Below, in pieces: positions 41,010-48,973 of a DNA stretch of 57,734 nucleotides (position 1 is the first letter of the stretch; every line of letters begins with the position of its first letter). Made by a program: the position numbers and the translations under genes. Origin of the DNA: an uncultured Collinsella sp. (lineage in GTDB: Bacteria; Actinomycetota; Coriobacteriia; Coriobacteriales; Coriobacteriaceae); the NCBI GenBank assembly GCA_902492755.1, contig CABUNB010000009.1, positions 1-57,734 of the forward strand, read 5' to 3'. Below the pieces are notes generated by a model. The model ran no database searches, was not told the origin of the DNA, and saw only the letters and a list, made by a program, of their open reading frames with translations.

Positions 41010-42266
41010 CTACTTGTAATACGTCTTGAACAGCTTAAAGTGGCGCAGCTTGGTGTGCCACATGCGCAGCCAGCGGTTAAAGACAAAGTCGCCCTTCATA
41101 AACGAAGGGTCGGCGCCCTTGCCTTCCTTGTCCAGGCGATGCACCTTAGCGCGCAGCTCGGGATCCTTGACGTACTTGTCGACGACGCCCATGGGGACGA
41201 CCATCCACAGCGCCTCGTCCTGCGCCGTCACAAATTCCGGCTCAAACGGGCGGTTGAACACATACTCGTCCACCACATACTTGGCAACATTAAAGCCGCT
41301 GTTGGTGACATAGTAGTTGCTGCGGCCCTGGCGGGTGTTGAAGTCGAAGAACTTAAACGAGCCATCGCGTTCGTCATACTTAACGTCAAAGTTGGAATAG
41401 CCCACAAAGTGAAGGTCCTCGAGCAACTTGCGCACGCCGCCCATGAGCTCGTCATTGGGCTCGGTGATGATACAGGCGTGGTTGCCGACACCGTGAGGCT
41501 GATGCTCCTCGAGCAGCACGTGACCCAGGCACATCATGCGCACCTTGCCGTTGCGGTCGGAATAACTGGTGAGCACGCGCATGTACTCGTCGTTGCCGGG
41601 CACGCGATCCTGCAAGATCAGGTCGTCGGTGTAGCCGCTGGCATACGAGTCGCGAATGACCTGTTCCAGCTCGGCACGGTCGGCAATCTCATAGGCCTTT
41701 TTCTGGCCCTCGAACTCGTGCTGCCACCACATGATGCCGTCAGAAGGCTTCAGAATCATCGGGTAGGGAAAATCGATCTGGTCGAGCACTTCGGCAGGCG
41801 CCTCGCCTTTGGCGTTGAGCATCGCCATGGTGAAGGTAAAGGTATGCGGATAGGGCACGCCATGCTTCTCGCACAGCTCGTAGAAGATCTCCTTCTTCTG
41901 ACACTGCTCAAGCATGCTATAGGGAGCGTAAGGCGCGACGATATTATCCGCCAACTCATGGGCATCCTTGGCCTGAGCCACGAGGGCAACATAGTTATCG
42001 CCACAGCCCACAAGGACAATCGTCTTATCGGCATGCGCTTGGGCAATGCCGTTGACGGTCCTGAGCATCACGGGCATGGTATCGATATCCACGTTGGGCG
42101 TGTAGTCGATAATCTGGCTGCGGTACGCGGGACCCGTCTGGTACTTGCCAAAGACCAGACTCTTGACCTGGTACTCCTCATAGAAGGCGCGCGCCACCGA
42201 ATAGGCGTTGATGTCGCCACCGAGCAGCACGGGAATAAACTCGCGCTCTGTAAACTGCAATGCCAT
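41010..42266 (-). CDS. ATP-grasp carboxylate-amine ligase, D-aspartate-ligase-like
   Basis: A 418-residue ATP-grasp enzyme. After an N-terminal Rossmann-like domain (PVLLGGDINAYSVARAF), the ATP-grasp part includes MILKPSDGIMWWQHEF, the adenine-side segment LILQDRVPGNDEYM, and the magnesium site FKFFDFNTRQGRSNYY (DxNxR). The fold and neighbouring racemase resemble Aslfm, which adds D-Asp to the peptidoglycan precursor side chain. AGGAAG lies 6 bases before the ATG. Alternative: another amino-acid ligase of surface-polymer synthesis. Confidence 0.8.
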   Translation of the reverse strand: MALQFTEREFIPVLLGGDINAYSVARAFYEEYQVKSLVFGKYQTGPAYRSQIIDYTPNVDIDTMPVMLRTVNGIAQAHADKTIVLVGCGDNYVALVAQAKDAHELADNIVAPYAPYSMLEQCQKKEIFYELCEKHGVPYPHTFTFTMAMLNAKGEAPAEVLDQIDFPYPMILKPSDGIMWWQHEFEGQKKAYEIADRAELEQVIRDSYASGYTDDLILQDRVPGNDEYMRVLTSYSDRNGKVRMMCLGHVLLEEHQPHGVGNHACIITEPNDELMGGVRKLLEDLHFVGYSNFDVKYDERDGSFKFFDFNTRQGRSNYYVTNSGFNVAKYVVDEYVFNRPFEPEFVTAQDEALWMVVPMGVVDKYVKDPELRAKVHRLDKEGKGADPSFMKGDFVFNRWLRMWHTKLRHFKLFKTYYK

Positions 42267-42430
42267 GGAAACTTCCTATCATGAACTGCCCACACAACGG
42301 GCGGTCTTTGCGCAACTGATTTATTCTAGCGTGCCAAGCCGCCGGCGCCCAAAGCTCCACCGTATCTATGGCAATCGACGTAATCGTCCAGCACGAAGGC
42401 CAGCACGAAGACGGCGCTCACCGTTGTATG

Positions 42431-42456
42431 ACAATGGGCAATGAACCTACCATTGT
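42431..42456. promoter_or_regulatory. Inverted repeat upstream of the MOSC gene
   Basis: ACAATGG (42431-42437) and CCATTGT (42450-42456), perfect 7-bp arms 12 bases apart, overlap a possible promoter (TTGTAT, 18 bases, TACCAT). It may be an operator for the divergent or the MOSC gene. Confidence 0.35.
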
Positions 42457-42500
42457 TGTAGGATTCAGCGTATTGACATCCTCAAACGAAAGGCGCGCAC

Positions 42501-43133
42501 GTGCCCCAAGACCATCCGACCGATAACCCCATCCTCAATGCCGCGAAGCGCGAGCTGGCGGAACGCGCACAAACGGCCGTTCCCCTACGCACGGCAAACG
42601 ATGCCTACGACAGGCCCGCCCGCATCGTCTCGATCAACACGTCGGCACACAAGGGCACGCGCAAGTCGCCCGTCGCCGATGGACACGACACCGTTATAGA
42701 GCAATTTGGCCTCACCTCCGACGCACACGCCGGGCATTGGCACCGCCAGGTTTCCTTTTTAGCTGCAGAGTCCATCCAGACGGCGCAGGAGCGCGGGCTC
42801 GATGTGCACGAGGGTGACTTTGGGGAGAATTTCACCACGCAAGGCATCAATCTACTCTCGCTCCCCTTGGGCACGCAGCTCAAGCTTGGCAGCGAGGTGC
42901 TTGTCGAAATCAGCCAAATCGGCAAAGTCTGCCACACACGCTGTGCCATCTACTATCTCGCCGGCGACTGCATCTTTCCCCACGAGGGCGTTTTTGGCGT
43001 GGTACTAAAGGGCGGAGAGGTCCATATCGGCGACGACATCCAAGTGGTCAAGTTCGGCGACGGCACTTGCTCGTTCACCCCTGCCGAGGCCCTTGAGGAG
43101 ATTGAGCGGGCTCGTCAGGAGGGCACGCTGTAG
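42501..43133 (+). CDS. MOSC domain-containing protein
   Basis: A 210-residue protein with one MOSC domain (molybdenum cofactor sulfurase C-terminal type, about residues 40-190). Typical segments: DAHAGHWHRQVSFLAAESI, GDFGENFTTQGINL, and the conserved Cys in GKVCHTRC. MOSC domains bind or carry sulfur for molybdenum or other sulfur-containing cofactors; small stand-alone ones occur near MoCo genes, but none is nearby here. The start is GTG 42501 with AAAGGC 8 bases upstream. Role not determined. Confidence 0.88.
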   Translation: MPQDHPTDNPILNAAKRELAERAQTAVPLRTANDAYDRPARIVSINTSAHKGTRKSPVADGHDTVIEQFGLTSDAHAGHWHRQVSFLAAESIQTAQERGLDVHEGDFGENFTTQGINLLSLPLGTQLKLGSEVLVEISQIGKVCHTRCAIYYLAGDCIFPHEGVFGVVLKGGEVHIGDDIQVVKFGDGTCSFTPAEALEEIERARQEGTL

Positions 43134-43202
43134 TTGTAAAACCCCACGTTGAGATAGCTTTTACAGCCCAAAACACCTCTCAAACAGGGCTCTGTAACGT
43201 TA

Positions 43203-43306
43203 AAGTTGAACTCTATGGTTTCTCAACAATTCATCATAACTGCAGGTCAAAGCCAAAGCCTCAAGTTCAACTTGACCCTTTGGAACCTTTAAGGTTCAAG
43301 TTGAGG
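43203..43306. promoter_or_regulatory. Three AAGTTGAAC-type motifs upstream of the PcsB-like gene
   Basis: AAGTTGAAC at 43203, the near-palindrome TCAAGTTCAACTTGA at 43261-43275 and GGTTCAAGTTGAGG at 43293-43306 share a 9-10 base core in alternating orientation, all within 170 bases of the start codon at 43368. The segment 43134-43367 holds no gene. Likely operator sites or a folded leader. Confidence 0.35.
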
Positions 43307-43367
43307 TCGAAAGCAGTAGTAGAATACCGTTCGAACCATAACCTACGATTGATTGCAGAGGGACTGG

Positions 43368-44501
43368 ATGCAGCATTCGAATCATCGCGCCGCAGCGCTC
43401 ATTGCGTCGAAGCCGGCTCGTATCATCACGAGCGCCGCGCTCGCCGTTGCGCTGACGGCCACGCCGATGCTCTCCCCCGTTGCGGCGTATGCCGCCTCGC
43501 AGGCAACGCAGGACCAGCTTTCCGCAGCCCAGCAGAAGATCGAAGCCGCCACGAGCGCCTACAACGACGCCCGCACCAAACTCGATGACCTGCAAAAGCA
43601 GATTGACTCCAATGAGGCAAGCATCGAGGAAATCGAGGCTAAGCTTCCCGAGCAGCAGGCCAAGGCAAGCTCCGCCATGCGCGATCTGTACAAGTATCAG
43701 AAGGGCACCAACCCCATCGTGAGCTTCCTGGTCAACGCGCAGAGCCTGGGTGAGTTCATCACGACCTGCAAATACACCAACCAGATCACGAGCTCGAGCG
43801 TCGACGAGATCGAACAGCTCAATAACATGCAAACCGAACTCGAGCAAAACAAGGCTGAGCTCCAGCAGGCCAAGTCTCAGCTTGAGGCAGAGCAGAAAAA
43901 CGCCGAGGATGCGTTGGCTCAGGCCCAGCAGCTCCGCAGCGAGGCACAGGCAAAAGCCGAGCAGGAAAATGCCGCCGAGCTTGCCAAGCTTGAGGCCGAT
44001 AAGGCCGCTGCCGCCGAGAAGCTCTCGGGCGAGGGCGTAAGCGGCAGCAATTCCAGCAGCCAGGCCACCAACACCAACACCACCATCGACACCACGGTGA
44101 ACAACGCCAATACCGGTAACTCCGATTACGATTCGTTCATTAATGAGTGGACGAGCCGCATCGACAATTATCTCGCCGGCTCCCCCATGGCAGGCCAGGG
44201 CTATAACTTTGCCGTCGCCGCTTGGAATACCGGTGTCGACCCCCGTTGGTCCCCCGCCATCGCCTGCATCGAGAGCACCAAGGGTGCTTATTGCGCCAAT
44301 TCTTACAACGCCTGGGGCTGGAGTGCCCGTGGCGGCGGTTGGCGCAGCTTTGGCAGCTGGAGCGAGGGCATCTCCGCTCACGTTGCCTATCTGGGCGCCA
44401 ACTACGGCTCCACCCTTACCCCGGCTGCGGCCAAAAAGTACTGCCCGCCCACGTGGCAGGACTGGTACAACAAAGTCGCCGCTCAGATGAACCGCATCTA
44501 A
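43368..44501 (+). CDS. PcsB-like secreted peptidoglycan hydrolase
   Basis: A 377-residue exported protein. A signal peptide (about 1-43, ending VAAYA-A) is followed by a long coiled coil (about 45-220, heptads rich in Ala, Glu, Gln) like the N-terminal domain of PcsB/RipC-type hydrolases that are gated by FtsEX, a Ser/Thr/Asn-rich linker (about 225-255) and a C-terminal lysozyme-like domain with CIESTKGAYC, AWGWSARGGGWRSFGSWSEGI and YCPPTWQDWYNKV. The Glu in CIES is the probable catalytic acid. ATG 43368 has AGAGGG 6 bases upstream. Hydrolysed bond (muramidase or glucosaminidase) is not certain. Confidence 0.8.
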   Translation: MQHSNHRAAALIASKPARIITSAALAVALTATPMLSPVAAYAASQATQDQLSAAQQKIEAATSAYNDARTKLDDLQKQIDSNEASIEEIEAKLPEQQAKASSAMRDLYKYQKGTNPIVSFLVNAQSLGEFITTCKYTNQITSSSVDEIEQLNNMQTELEQNKAELQQAKSQLEAEQKNAEDALAQAQQLRSEAQAKAEQENAAELAKLEADKAAAAEKLSGEGVSGSNSSSQATNTNTTIDTTVNNANTGNSDYDSFINEWTSRIDNYLAGSPMAGQGYNFAVAAWNTGVDPRWSPAIACIESTKGAYCANSYNAWGWSARGGGWRSFGSWSEGISAHVAYLGANYGSTLTPAAAKKYCPPTWQDWYNKVAAQMNRI

Positions 44502-44511
44502 GTGCAACTGC

Positions 44512-44540
44512 AAAGGGCCCCAATGGGGCCCTTTTCTTTT
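44512..44540 (+). terminator. Intrinsic terminator of the PcsB-like gene
   Basis: Perfect 10-bp stem AAAGGGCCCC/GGGGCCCTTT (44512-44521 with 44525-44534) with a 3-base loop, followed by TCTTTT. Confidence 0.92.
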
Positions 44541-45918
44541 AGGTAGCGGAAGTATCGACGACGCCGGTCGCATTGGCAACCGCGACTATGACGATCATGC
44601 ATAGGAGCAGCACACCCAATGCCTTGAGCCAGAGTTTCGCGAGTTTCTTGCCGCGATAGCTGTCGAACAGCGCGAATCGCCGACGAAGACGGCGCTTATC
44701 GAGTAGCGCAAAATGCATAAGCACCATAAGGCCATCGACAAAGAAAAAATACTCGATTATGAGAAGCCACGTCGGGTAGCTTTGGTTTGCTCCCGTGGGG
44801 TGAAAGACGGCAAAGTGACTTCCGGCAAAGAACACAAGTAGCGAGAAGCAGACAAGCGTATTCCAAATGCGCCCCAGAGACTCCGGAACGCGAGAGAGCA
44901 GACCGCATGCAGCGGAGGCGGCAGGCCTAGGAAGCCCTGCGGGGTTCTGGAGCCCTTGGAGCGTCAACACCGTCTCCGAGGCCGGAGTACGGACAGGCGC
45001 AGGTGTAGAAGGCCGCACGGGGCGGCTCAGATCGTATGCCGAGCGCGTCGCCCGTCCCAACGCTTCCGCACTCGCAAAACGCTTGGCCGGGTCGAGCGCC
45101 ATCGACATGCAGACGGCATCGGCAAGTGGAGTGGGAATGCCACGCGCCTCGCATTGCTCGCGCATGTCGAGCCCTGGTTTAGGGTCGACTCCCGTCAAGC
45201 AGAAGAACAACAGGGCGCCAAGTGCGTAGACGTCGCTGCGTACACTCGTCTGCCCAAACCCATACTGCTCGGGTGGCGCATAGGGTCGCGTGCCGAACTT
45301 GACGGTGTCTGCATCGGCGCCATCGCGCCACACGCGCGCGATCCCCAAGTCGATAATCACCAGCGACGAAAACGTCAGGCCGTCATCAGACGTATAGTTG
45401 GCACCCGTCACGATGATATTCGACGGCTTGAGGTCGCGATGGATCACCGGCGCCGACGTCTCCCCCGCCATTGCAAAACCGGCGTGGAGCTCGCCCACGG
45501 CATCGCATAGGGCAGGATACAATTCACGCGCATAATCGGGGGTGGCTCCCAGACGGTCCACCAGCGCCCTGAGCGTCTCCCCTTCGATGTATTCCATAAC
45601 CACGTTGAGCTCGTCGCCCACACGATGACAATCGACGATTCTGGGCAGGTGCTCAAAACGCCTGCCTGCCCGCTGGGCGGCAAACAGACGCTCGTATGCC
45701 CCGCCGATTTGAGCCGAAGCATCGATGCGTTTACGGACAAAGGGGCCGAGCGAACCACCGCCGGTTCCTTCAAAGTACACGAGCTCGGTTGTTTCAACGG
45801 ACGAGCGCTTAAGTACACGCTCCACGCGATAGCTGTCGTCGCGATCGAGCGACGCCAGATGTTCGGCAAGCGCTGCGGTCAGCTCGTCATCGGAATATGT
45901 TGTGGTCTGAGTATCCAT
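44539..45918 (-). CDS. Membrane Ser/Thr protein kinase
   Basis: A 459-residue Hanks-type kinase. Residues 30-290 are the kinase domain: Lys63 in VRKRID, HRDLKPSN at 160-167, IDLGIAR at 189-195 (DLG in place of DFG) and GTRPYAPPEQ in the activation segment. The usual glycine-rich loop is degenerate (GTGGGSLG). A Pro-rich linker and three or four hydrophobic helices (about 345-450) follow; there are no PASTA repeats. ATG 45918 is favoured by GGAGG just upstream. It forms a pair with the HTH gene at 46017-46439. Targets unknown. Confidence 0.85.
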   Translation of the reverse strand: MDTQTTTYSDDELTAALAEHLASLDRDDSYRVERVLKRSSVETTELVYFEGTGGGSLGPFVRKRIDASAQIGGAYERLFAAQRAGRRFEHLPRIVDCHRVGDELNVVMEYIEGETLRALVDRLGATPDYARELYPALCDAVGELHAGFAMAGETSAPVIHRDLKPSNIIVTGANYTSDDGLTFSSLVIIDLGIARVWRDGADADTVKFGTRPYAPPEQYGFGQTSVRSDVYALGALLFFCLTGVDPKPGLDMREQCEARGIPTPLADAVCMSMALDPAKRFASAEALGRATRSAYDLSRPVRPSTPAPVRTPASETVLTLQGLQNPAGLPRPAASAACGLLSRVPESLGRIWNTLVCFSLLVFFAGSHFAVFHPTGANQSYPTWLLIIEYFFFVDGLMVLMHFALLDKRRLRRRFALFDSYRGKKLAKLWLKALGVLLLCMIVIVAVANATGVVDTSAT

Positions 45919-46016
45919 AGCCTCCATCATAGCGCAGGGCGCAGACACCCCATGGCATCCGCGCCCCGTTCGTTTGCATCGTTGTTCGGCAGCTCCGCCG
46001 GCTCAGATATCAGCCG

Positions 46017-46439
46017 CTAACTCACCGTCTCCTCGCCAAAGCGATACAGCTCCTCGTTGACCTTTTGGAGGCTGCACCCGCGATCGATGCAAAAGATGAT
46101 AATCGCATCACGGCGATCCTTGCAGTTGAGGACGCTTACCCCGGCAGCCGTCAGTGCACGGTTGGCCTCTTTGAGCGTCAGCGCCATCGCAAAGGCAATC
46201 TGCAGCACCTTATTGCGACTCGGGTGACGCGCACCGGTAAAGATCTGATAGCCAAAGGTCTCATTGAGATCGGCCATACGAACCACGCGCGAGCGCTCCA
46301 AGCCCTTTTCCTGCAGCAGCTGCTTCAGGTAGTCCGAAAGCGACGGGGCAGCAAAGTCGTGCTCCCTGATATAGCCATCGATGTTCGGCGCATCGAGAAG
46401 CTCATTGAGCAGCTCCTCGGTCAGCTTTTTATCGGGCAT
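46017..46439 (-). CDS. Helix-turn-helix (XRE-like) protein next to the kinase
   Basis: A 140-residue protein. Residues 30-85 resemble an XRE/Cro-type HTH (LSDYLKQLLQEKGLERSRVV, NETFGYQIFTGARHPSRNKVLQIAFAM), and the C-terminal half has an alpha-helical repeat like the accessory domain of some kinase-linked regulators (RDAIIIFCIDRGCSLQKVNEELY). GGAGGTG precedes the ATG by 8 bases. It lies 98 bases upstream of the kinase gene, so the two are probably cotranscribed, and the kinase may phosphorylate it. Confidence 0.72.
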   Translation of the reverse strand: MPDKKLTEELLNELLDAPNIDGYIREHDFAAPSLSDYLKQLLQEKGLERSRVVRMADLNETFGYQIFTGARHPSRNKVLQIAFAMALTLKEANRALTAAGVSVLNCKDRRDAIIIFCIDRGCSLQKVNEELYRFGEETVS

Positions 46440-46471
46440 ACGACTTCACCTCCCCCAGTGCATGCAACATG

Positions 46472-46915
46472 CTAGAAACCGCTTACGTCCGAACGCTCCC
46501 AGCTAGCAACCTGGTCGGGAGACACCGTACCCAGCGCCTCGAACTTCCAGGAGCCGCCCGCCTTCAGATGATTGGTGTTTGCAAGAGCCGTTCCAACCTG
46601 GTTGCCATCGGCATCATACAGAACATACTCAATCTGAATGTAGCTCTTTTCCTTGTCCGTGTTATTGGTCAGCGTGCCCGTGATCTTATAGGCAAACTGA
46701 TTGGAGGTGTCTTCAGCCTCGTCAGCAATGGTATACGGTTCTTGCGGTTCTTTTTGCTCCTCAGCCTGCTGTGTCGCCTCGGCAGGTTTTGCCGAATCGC
46801 TCGCAGACGAATCGGTTGAATTGCCACCCATAGAACCCACGGCACCGACGATAACCAGCACCACGATGACGCCTAGGACAATCTTGCCGATCGGCTTCTT
46901 TCCCTCTTTTGCCAT
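46472..46915 (-). CDS. FxLYD domain-containing membrane protein
   Basis: A 147-residue protein with a basic N terminus, one membrane helix (about 10-29), a Ser/Glu-rich linker and a C-terminal beta-sandwich of the FxLYD type, with TGTLTNNTDKEKSYIQIEYVLYDADGNQVG (FxLYD motif as YVLYD). The domain would lie outside the cell. Its RBS (GGAAGGAT) lies inside a perfect 14-bp stem. It is 33 bases upstream of the HTH gene, so the three genes may form one unit. Function unknown. Confidence 0.78.
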   Translation of the reverse strand: MAKEGKKPIGKIVLGVIVVLVIVGAVGSMGGNSTDSSASDSAKPAEATQQAEEQKEPQEPYTIADEAEDTSNQFAYKITGTLTNNTDKEKSYIQIEYVLYDADGNQVGTALANTNHLKAGGSWKFEALGTVSPDQVASWERSDVSGF

Positions 46916-46921
46916 TATTCA

Positions 46922-46975
46922 TCCTTCCTACGATCCGGCTACCGTGCCGGCACACAGCACATCGTAGGAAGGATT
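46922..46975 (-). promoter_or_regulatory. 5' leader hairpin sequestering the FxLYD ribosome-binding site
   Basis: 46922-46935 and 46962-46975 are perfectly complementary over 14 bases. In the minus-strand mRNA the 3' arm ATCGTAGGAAGGAT contains the Shine-Dalgarno sequence of the gene starting at 46915. A GC-rich inner stem CCGGC/GCCGG lies in the loop. This would hold translation off until the stem is opened. Confidence 0.6.
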
Positions 46976-47079
46976 GAACTTGAATTCATTAGCTGAGAGC
47001 TAAGGTTGCGGTAAACGGCCAATGCAGCTATCCAGACGCCGAGCAAACGCACTTTGCGTGACCGTCTGCTGGCAGCGCA

Positions 47080-47403
47080 TCAACCCACCATGACGGATTT
47101 CCCGGTAAAGGCACTGATCATCATTAGAACAAAGAACACTAGGTAGCTGATGCTCAATAGGTACGCAATGATCAGGAAGACGACCCAGCCGACATTGGTC
47201 TTACCGTCGGCGCGGCGCTGCTCGCGAGAACGGCACAGCCAGACCGTCACGCCAATGGCCGCAATCAGCAACACGAGTGCCGCCGCTGCCACTCCGGCAA
47301 GCGCAAACATCACGCCAATGCTCACAGCAATAACCGGAAGCAGTAGCAAGCCACACCCGCATCCACCCGGGCTATATACGGCAGACTGTCGGCGTCGTTC
47401 CAT
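47080..47403 (-). CDS. Small membrane protein of unknown function
   Basis: A 107-residue protein with an Arg-rich start (MERRRQ), a glycine/cysteine patch SPGGCGCGLLLL and three hydrophobic helices (about 16-38, 40-58 and 72-98). ATG 47403 lies 2 bases past the M20 hydrolase stop, with GGAG 5 bases upstream, so it is translated from the same message. No family recognised. Confidence 0.65.
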   Translation of the reverse strand: MERRRQSAVYSPGGCGCGLLLLPVIAVSIGVMFALAGVAAAALVLLIAAIGVTVWLCRSREQRRADGKTNVGWVVFLIIAYLLSISYLVFFVLMMISAFTGKSVMVG

Positions 47404-47405
47404 CG

Positions 47406-48593
47406 TCACTCCAAGCCAAGCAATCGTTTGTAGACATCGAGGCCCTTGAGTAGGATTTCCTCGTCGAAGAGCATGCTATCGGTATGCAGAGCGCTTGTGG
47501 CATAGGCTGGGCAGCCATCAGCGTCGATCGGGTTTTCTTGTCCCTCTGGCACGCCCGTGCCCAGCAAGAAAAACACGCCCGGCAGATGGCGCTGATAGAA
47601 CGCGAAATCCTCGGCGATTAGCAGCGGCTCGTCCGCAAGTTGCAGCTCGGACAAGGCAGGCGCAATGTGGGCGAACAGCTCGGGGTCGTTATCGACCGGT
47701 GGATAGCCCTCGGCAAAATTGAGATCGTACGTGCAGCCCGTTGCGGTGCATGCTTCATCGAGCACACGGCGTACGCCCTCGCGTGCACGGTCGAACATGG
47801 AGTCCGTAAACACACGCAGGCTGCCGGCAACATGAGCCTCCCCCGCCACCGCATTGCAGACGGTGCCGGCCTGCAGCAGGCCGAACTTACCAATGCAGGG
47901 CTCGTCGGCACCCAGCTCGTCCATGAGCTCGCGCTCGGAAACCAAGAACTTGGCAGCCGCCAATGCCGCATCGTGCGATTCGCCAACGGGAACGCCGTAG
48001 GTCTTAGCGATATGGATGCTCGTCCCGTGAATGTGCACATGTGTCTCGCTCGAACGTGCTAGCAGCGGACCGGGGCAGCTCGCCAACGTACCGGCAGGCA
48101 AATCGGGCCACACATGGAAGCCGAAGATGCGGTCGGCACCATAGCGCTCGAACACGCCGCTCTCGCACACTGTCTTGGCGCCACCGGTCGTCTCCTCGGC
48201 AGGCTGGAACACAAAGAGCACGTTGCGTTTAATGGCGCCCGGCTGCTCACGAATCGTGCGATCAACGAAGGTTGCCGCCGCAAGCGCCATGGCCATGTGT
48301 CCATCATGTCCGCACGCGTGCATTTTACCGGGATGGGTCGAGGCAAAACCAGCTGCCGTCGCCTCCGCAATGGGTAGGGCGTCCATGTCGGCGCGAATCG
48401 CCGTAGCACGCGCGGCGCCCGTACCGGCATCGAAGAAAGCGCAGACGCAGCTGGGACACGGATGGGTCACCTCGCAGGCGAGCGGCGCCAACACGCCCTC
48501 AATATAGGCGATAGTCTGCGGAAGATCGAAGTCGAGCTCCGGGATCCTGTGCAAGTCGCGCCGATAGCGGCGGAGTTCTTGGAGCTCGGTCAT
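47406..48593 (-). CDS. M20 family amidohydrolase, possible N-acetyldiaminopimelate deacetylase
   Basis: A 395-residue M20D metallohydrolase of the aminoacylase/hippurate hydrolase type. It shows IRADMDALPI, the metal-binding HACGHDGHMAMAL, the catalytic Glu in FQPAEETTGG, and a dimerisation domain in the middle with GTSIHIAKTYGVPVGESHDA. ATG 48593 follows AAAGGA. It is divergent from the lysA-dapA-dapB-dapH operon, which uses the acetylated route (DapH) and would need a deacetylase of exactly this family (YkuR type). Other N-acyl amino acid hydrolase roles are equally compatible with the motifs. Confidence 0.82.
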   Translation of the reverse strand: MTELQELRRYRRDLHRIPELDFDLPQTIAYIEGVLAPLACEVTHPCPSCVCAFFDAGTGAARATAIRADMDALPIAEATAAGFASTHPGKMHACGHDGHMAMALAAATFVDRTIREQPGAIKRNVLFVFQPAEETTGGAKTVCESGVFERYGADRIFGFHVWPDLPAGTLASCPGPLLARSSETHVHIHGTSIHIAKTYGVPVGESHDAALAAAKFLVSERELMDELGADEPCIGKFGLLQAGTVCNAVAGEAHVAGSLRVFTDSMFDRAREGVRRVLDEACTATGCTYDLNFAEGYPPVDNDPELFAHIAPALSELQLADEPLLIAEDFAFYQRHLPGVFFLLGTGVPEGQENPIDADGCPAYATSALHTDSMLFDEEILLKGLDVYKRLLGLE

Positions 48594-48705
48594 AAAGGTT
48601 CCTTTCATAGGTGCGCGCCAGTTGCCATCTTATTGTGCCGCAAGATTGCCGCACCCTTATTTCCAGCATATCCCTGCATTTTTTAAACGTTATATACAAA
48701 TACTC

Positions 48706-48734
48706 TTGTTTGGTAAAGTGCAACGTGGTAGGGT
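48706..48734 (+). promoter_or_regulatory. Promoter of the lysine operon
   Basis: TTGTTT (48706-48711) and TAGGGT (48729-48734) are spaced by 17 bases, placing the start near 48741, just 5' of the riboswitch aptamer. Confidence 0.55.
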
Positions 48735-48745
48735 CTTTACCACTT

Positions 48746-48960
48746 GATAGAGGCGCGGGCACGAAGAGCCGCGGGCGAGCCGGCAGGCTTTGACCCCGTG
48801 GGGAGGCGAAACCCGCCGAACTGGGTTTTTCGGGCACGAACAACCTGGTGGGCCTGTGGGAAACACCCACAGGACTGTCTGCAGCAATGCGGGAGCGCTA
48901 TCCGGACATTGGGTCCACGCTATACGGATTCGATGCGCCGATGGCGCCGTCTGGATAGCG
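48746..48960 (+). promoter_or_regulatory. Lysine riboswitch (L-box) upstream of lysA-dapA
   Basis: The aptamer spans 48746-48902. It opens with GATAGAGGCGCG and closes with GAGCGCTATC (P1 pairing GATAG...CTATC), and contains the conserved internal blocks GGGGAGGCGAAACCCGCCGAA and ACTGGGTTTTTCGGG and the GACTGTC segment before the last helix. Downstream, GGATAGCG (48953-48960), 13 bases before the start codon, can pair with the P1 3' strand CGCTATCC (48896-48903), giving an alternative structure near the translation start. Lysine binding would favour P1. Translational control is more likely than termination, as I see no T tract. Confidence 0.88.
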
Positions 48961-48973
48961 AGGTTTACGGGAC

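Noticed and set aside
43134..43367. A riboswitch (for example c-di-AMP) upstream of the PcsB-like gene
   Set aside because: Cell-wall hydrolases are known targets of that class, but I could not find its conserved blocks; the repeats seen look more like operator motifs.
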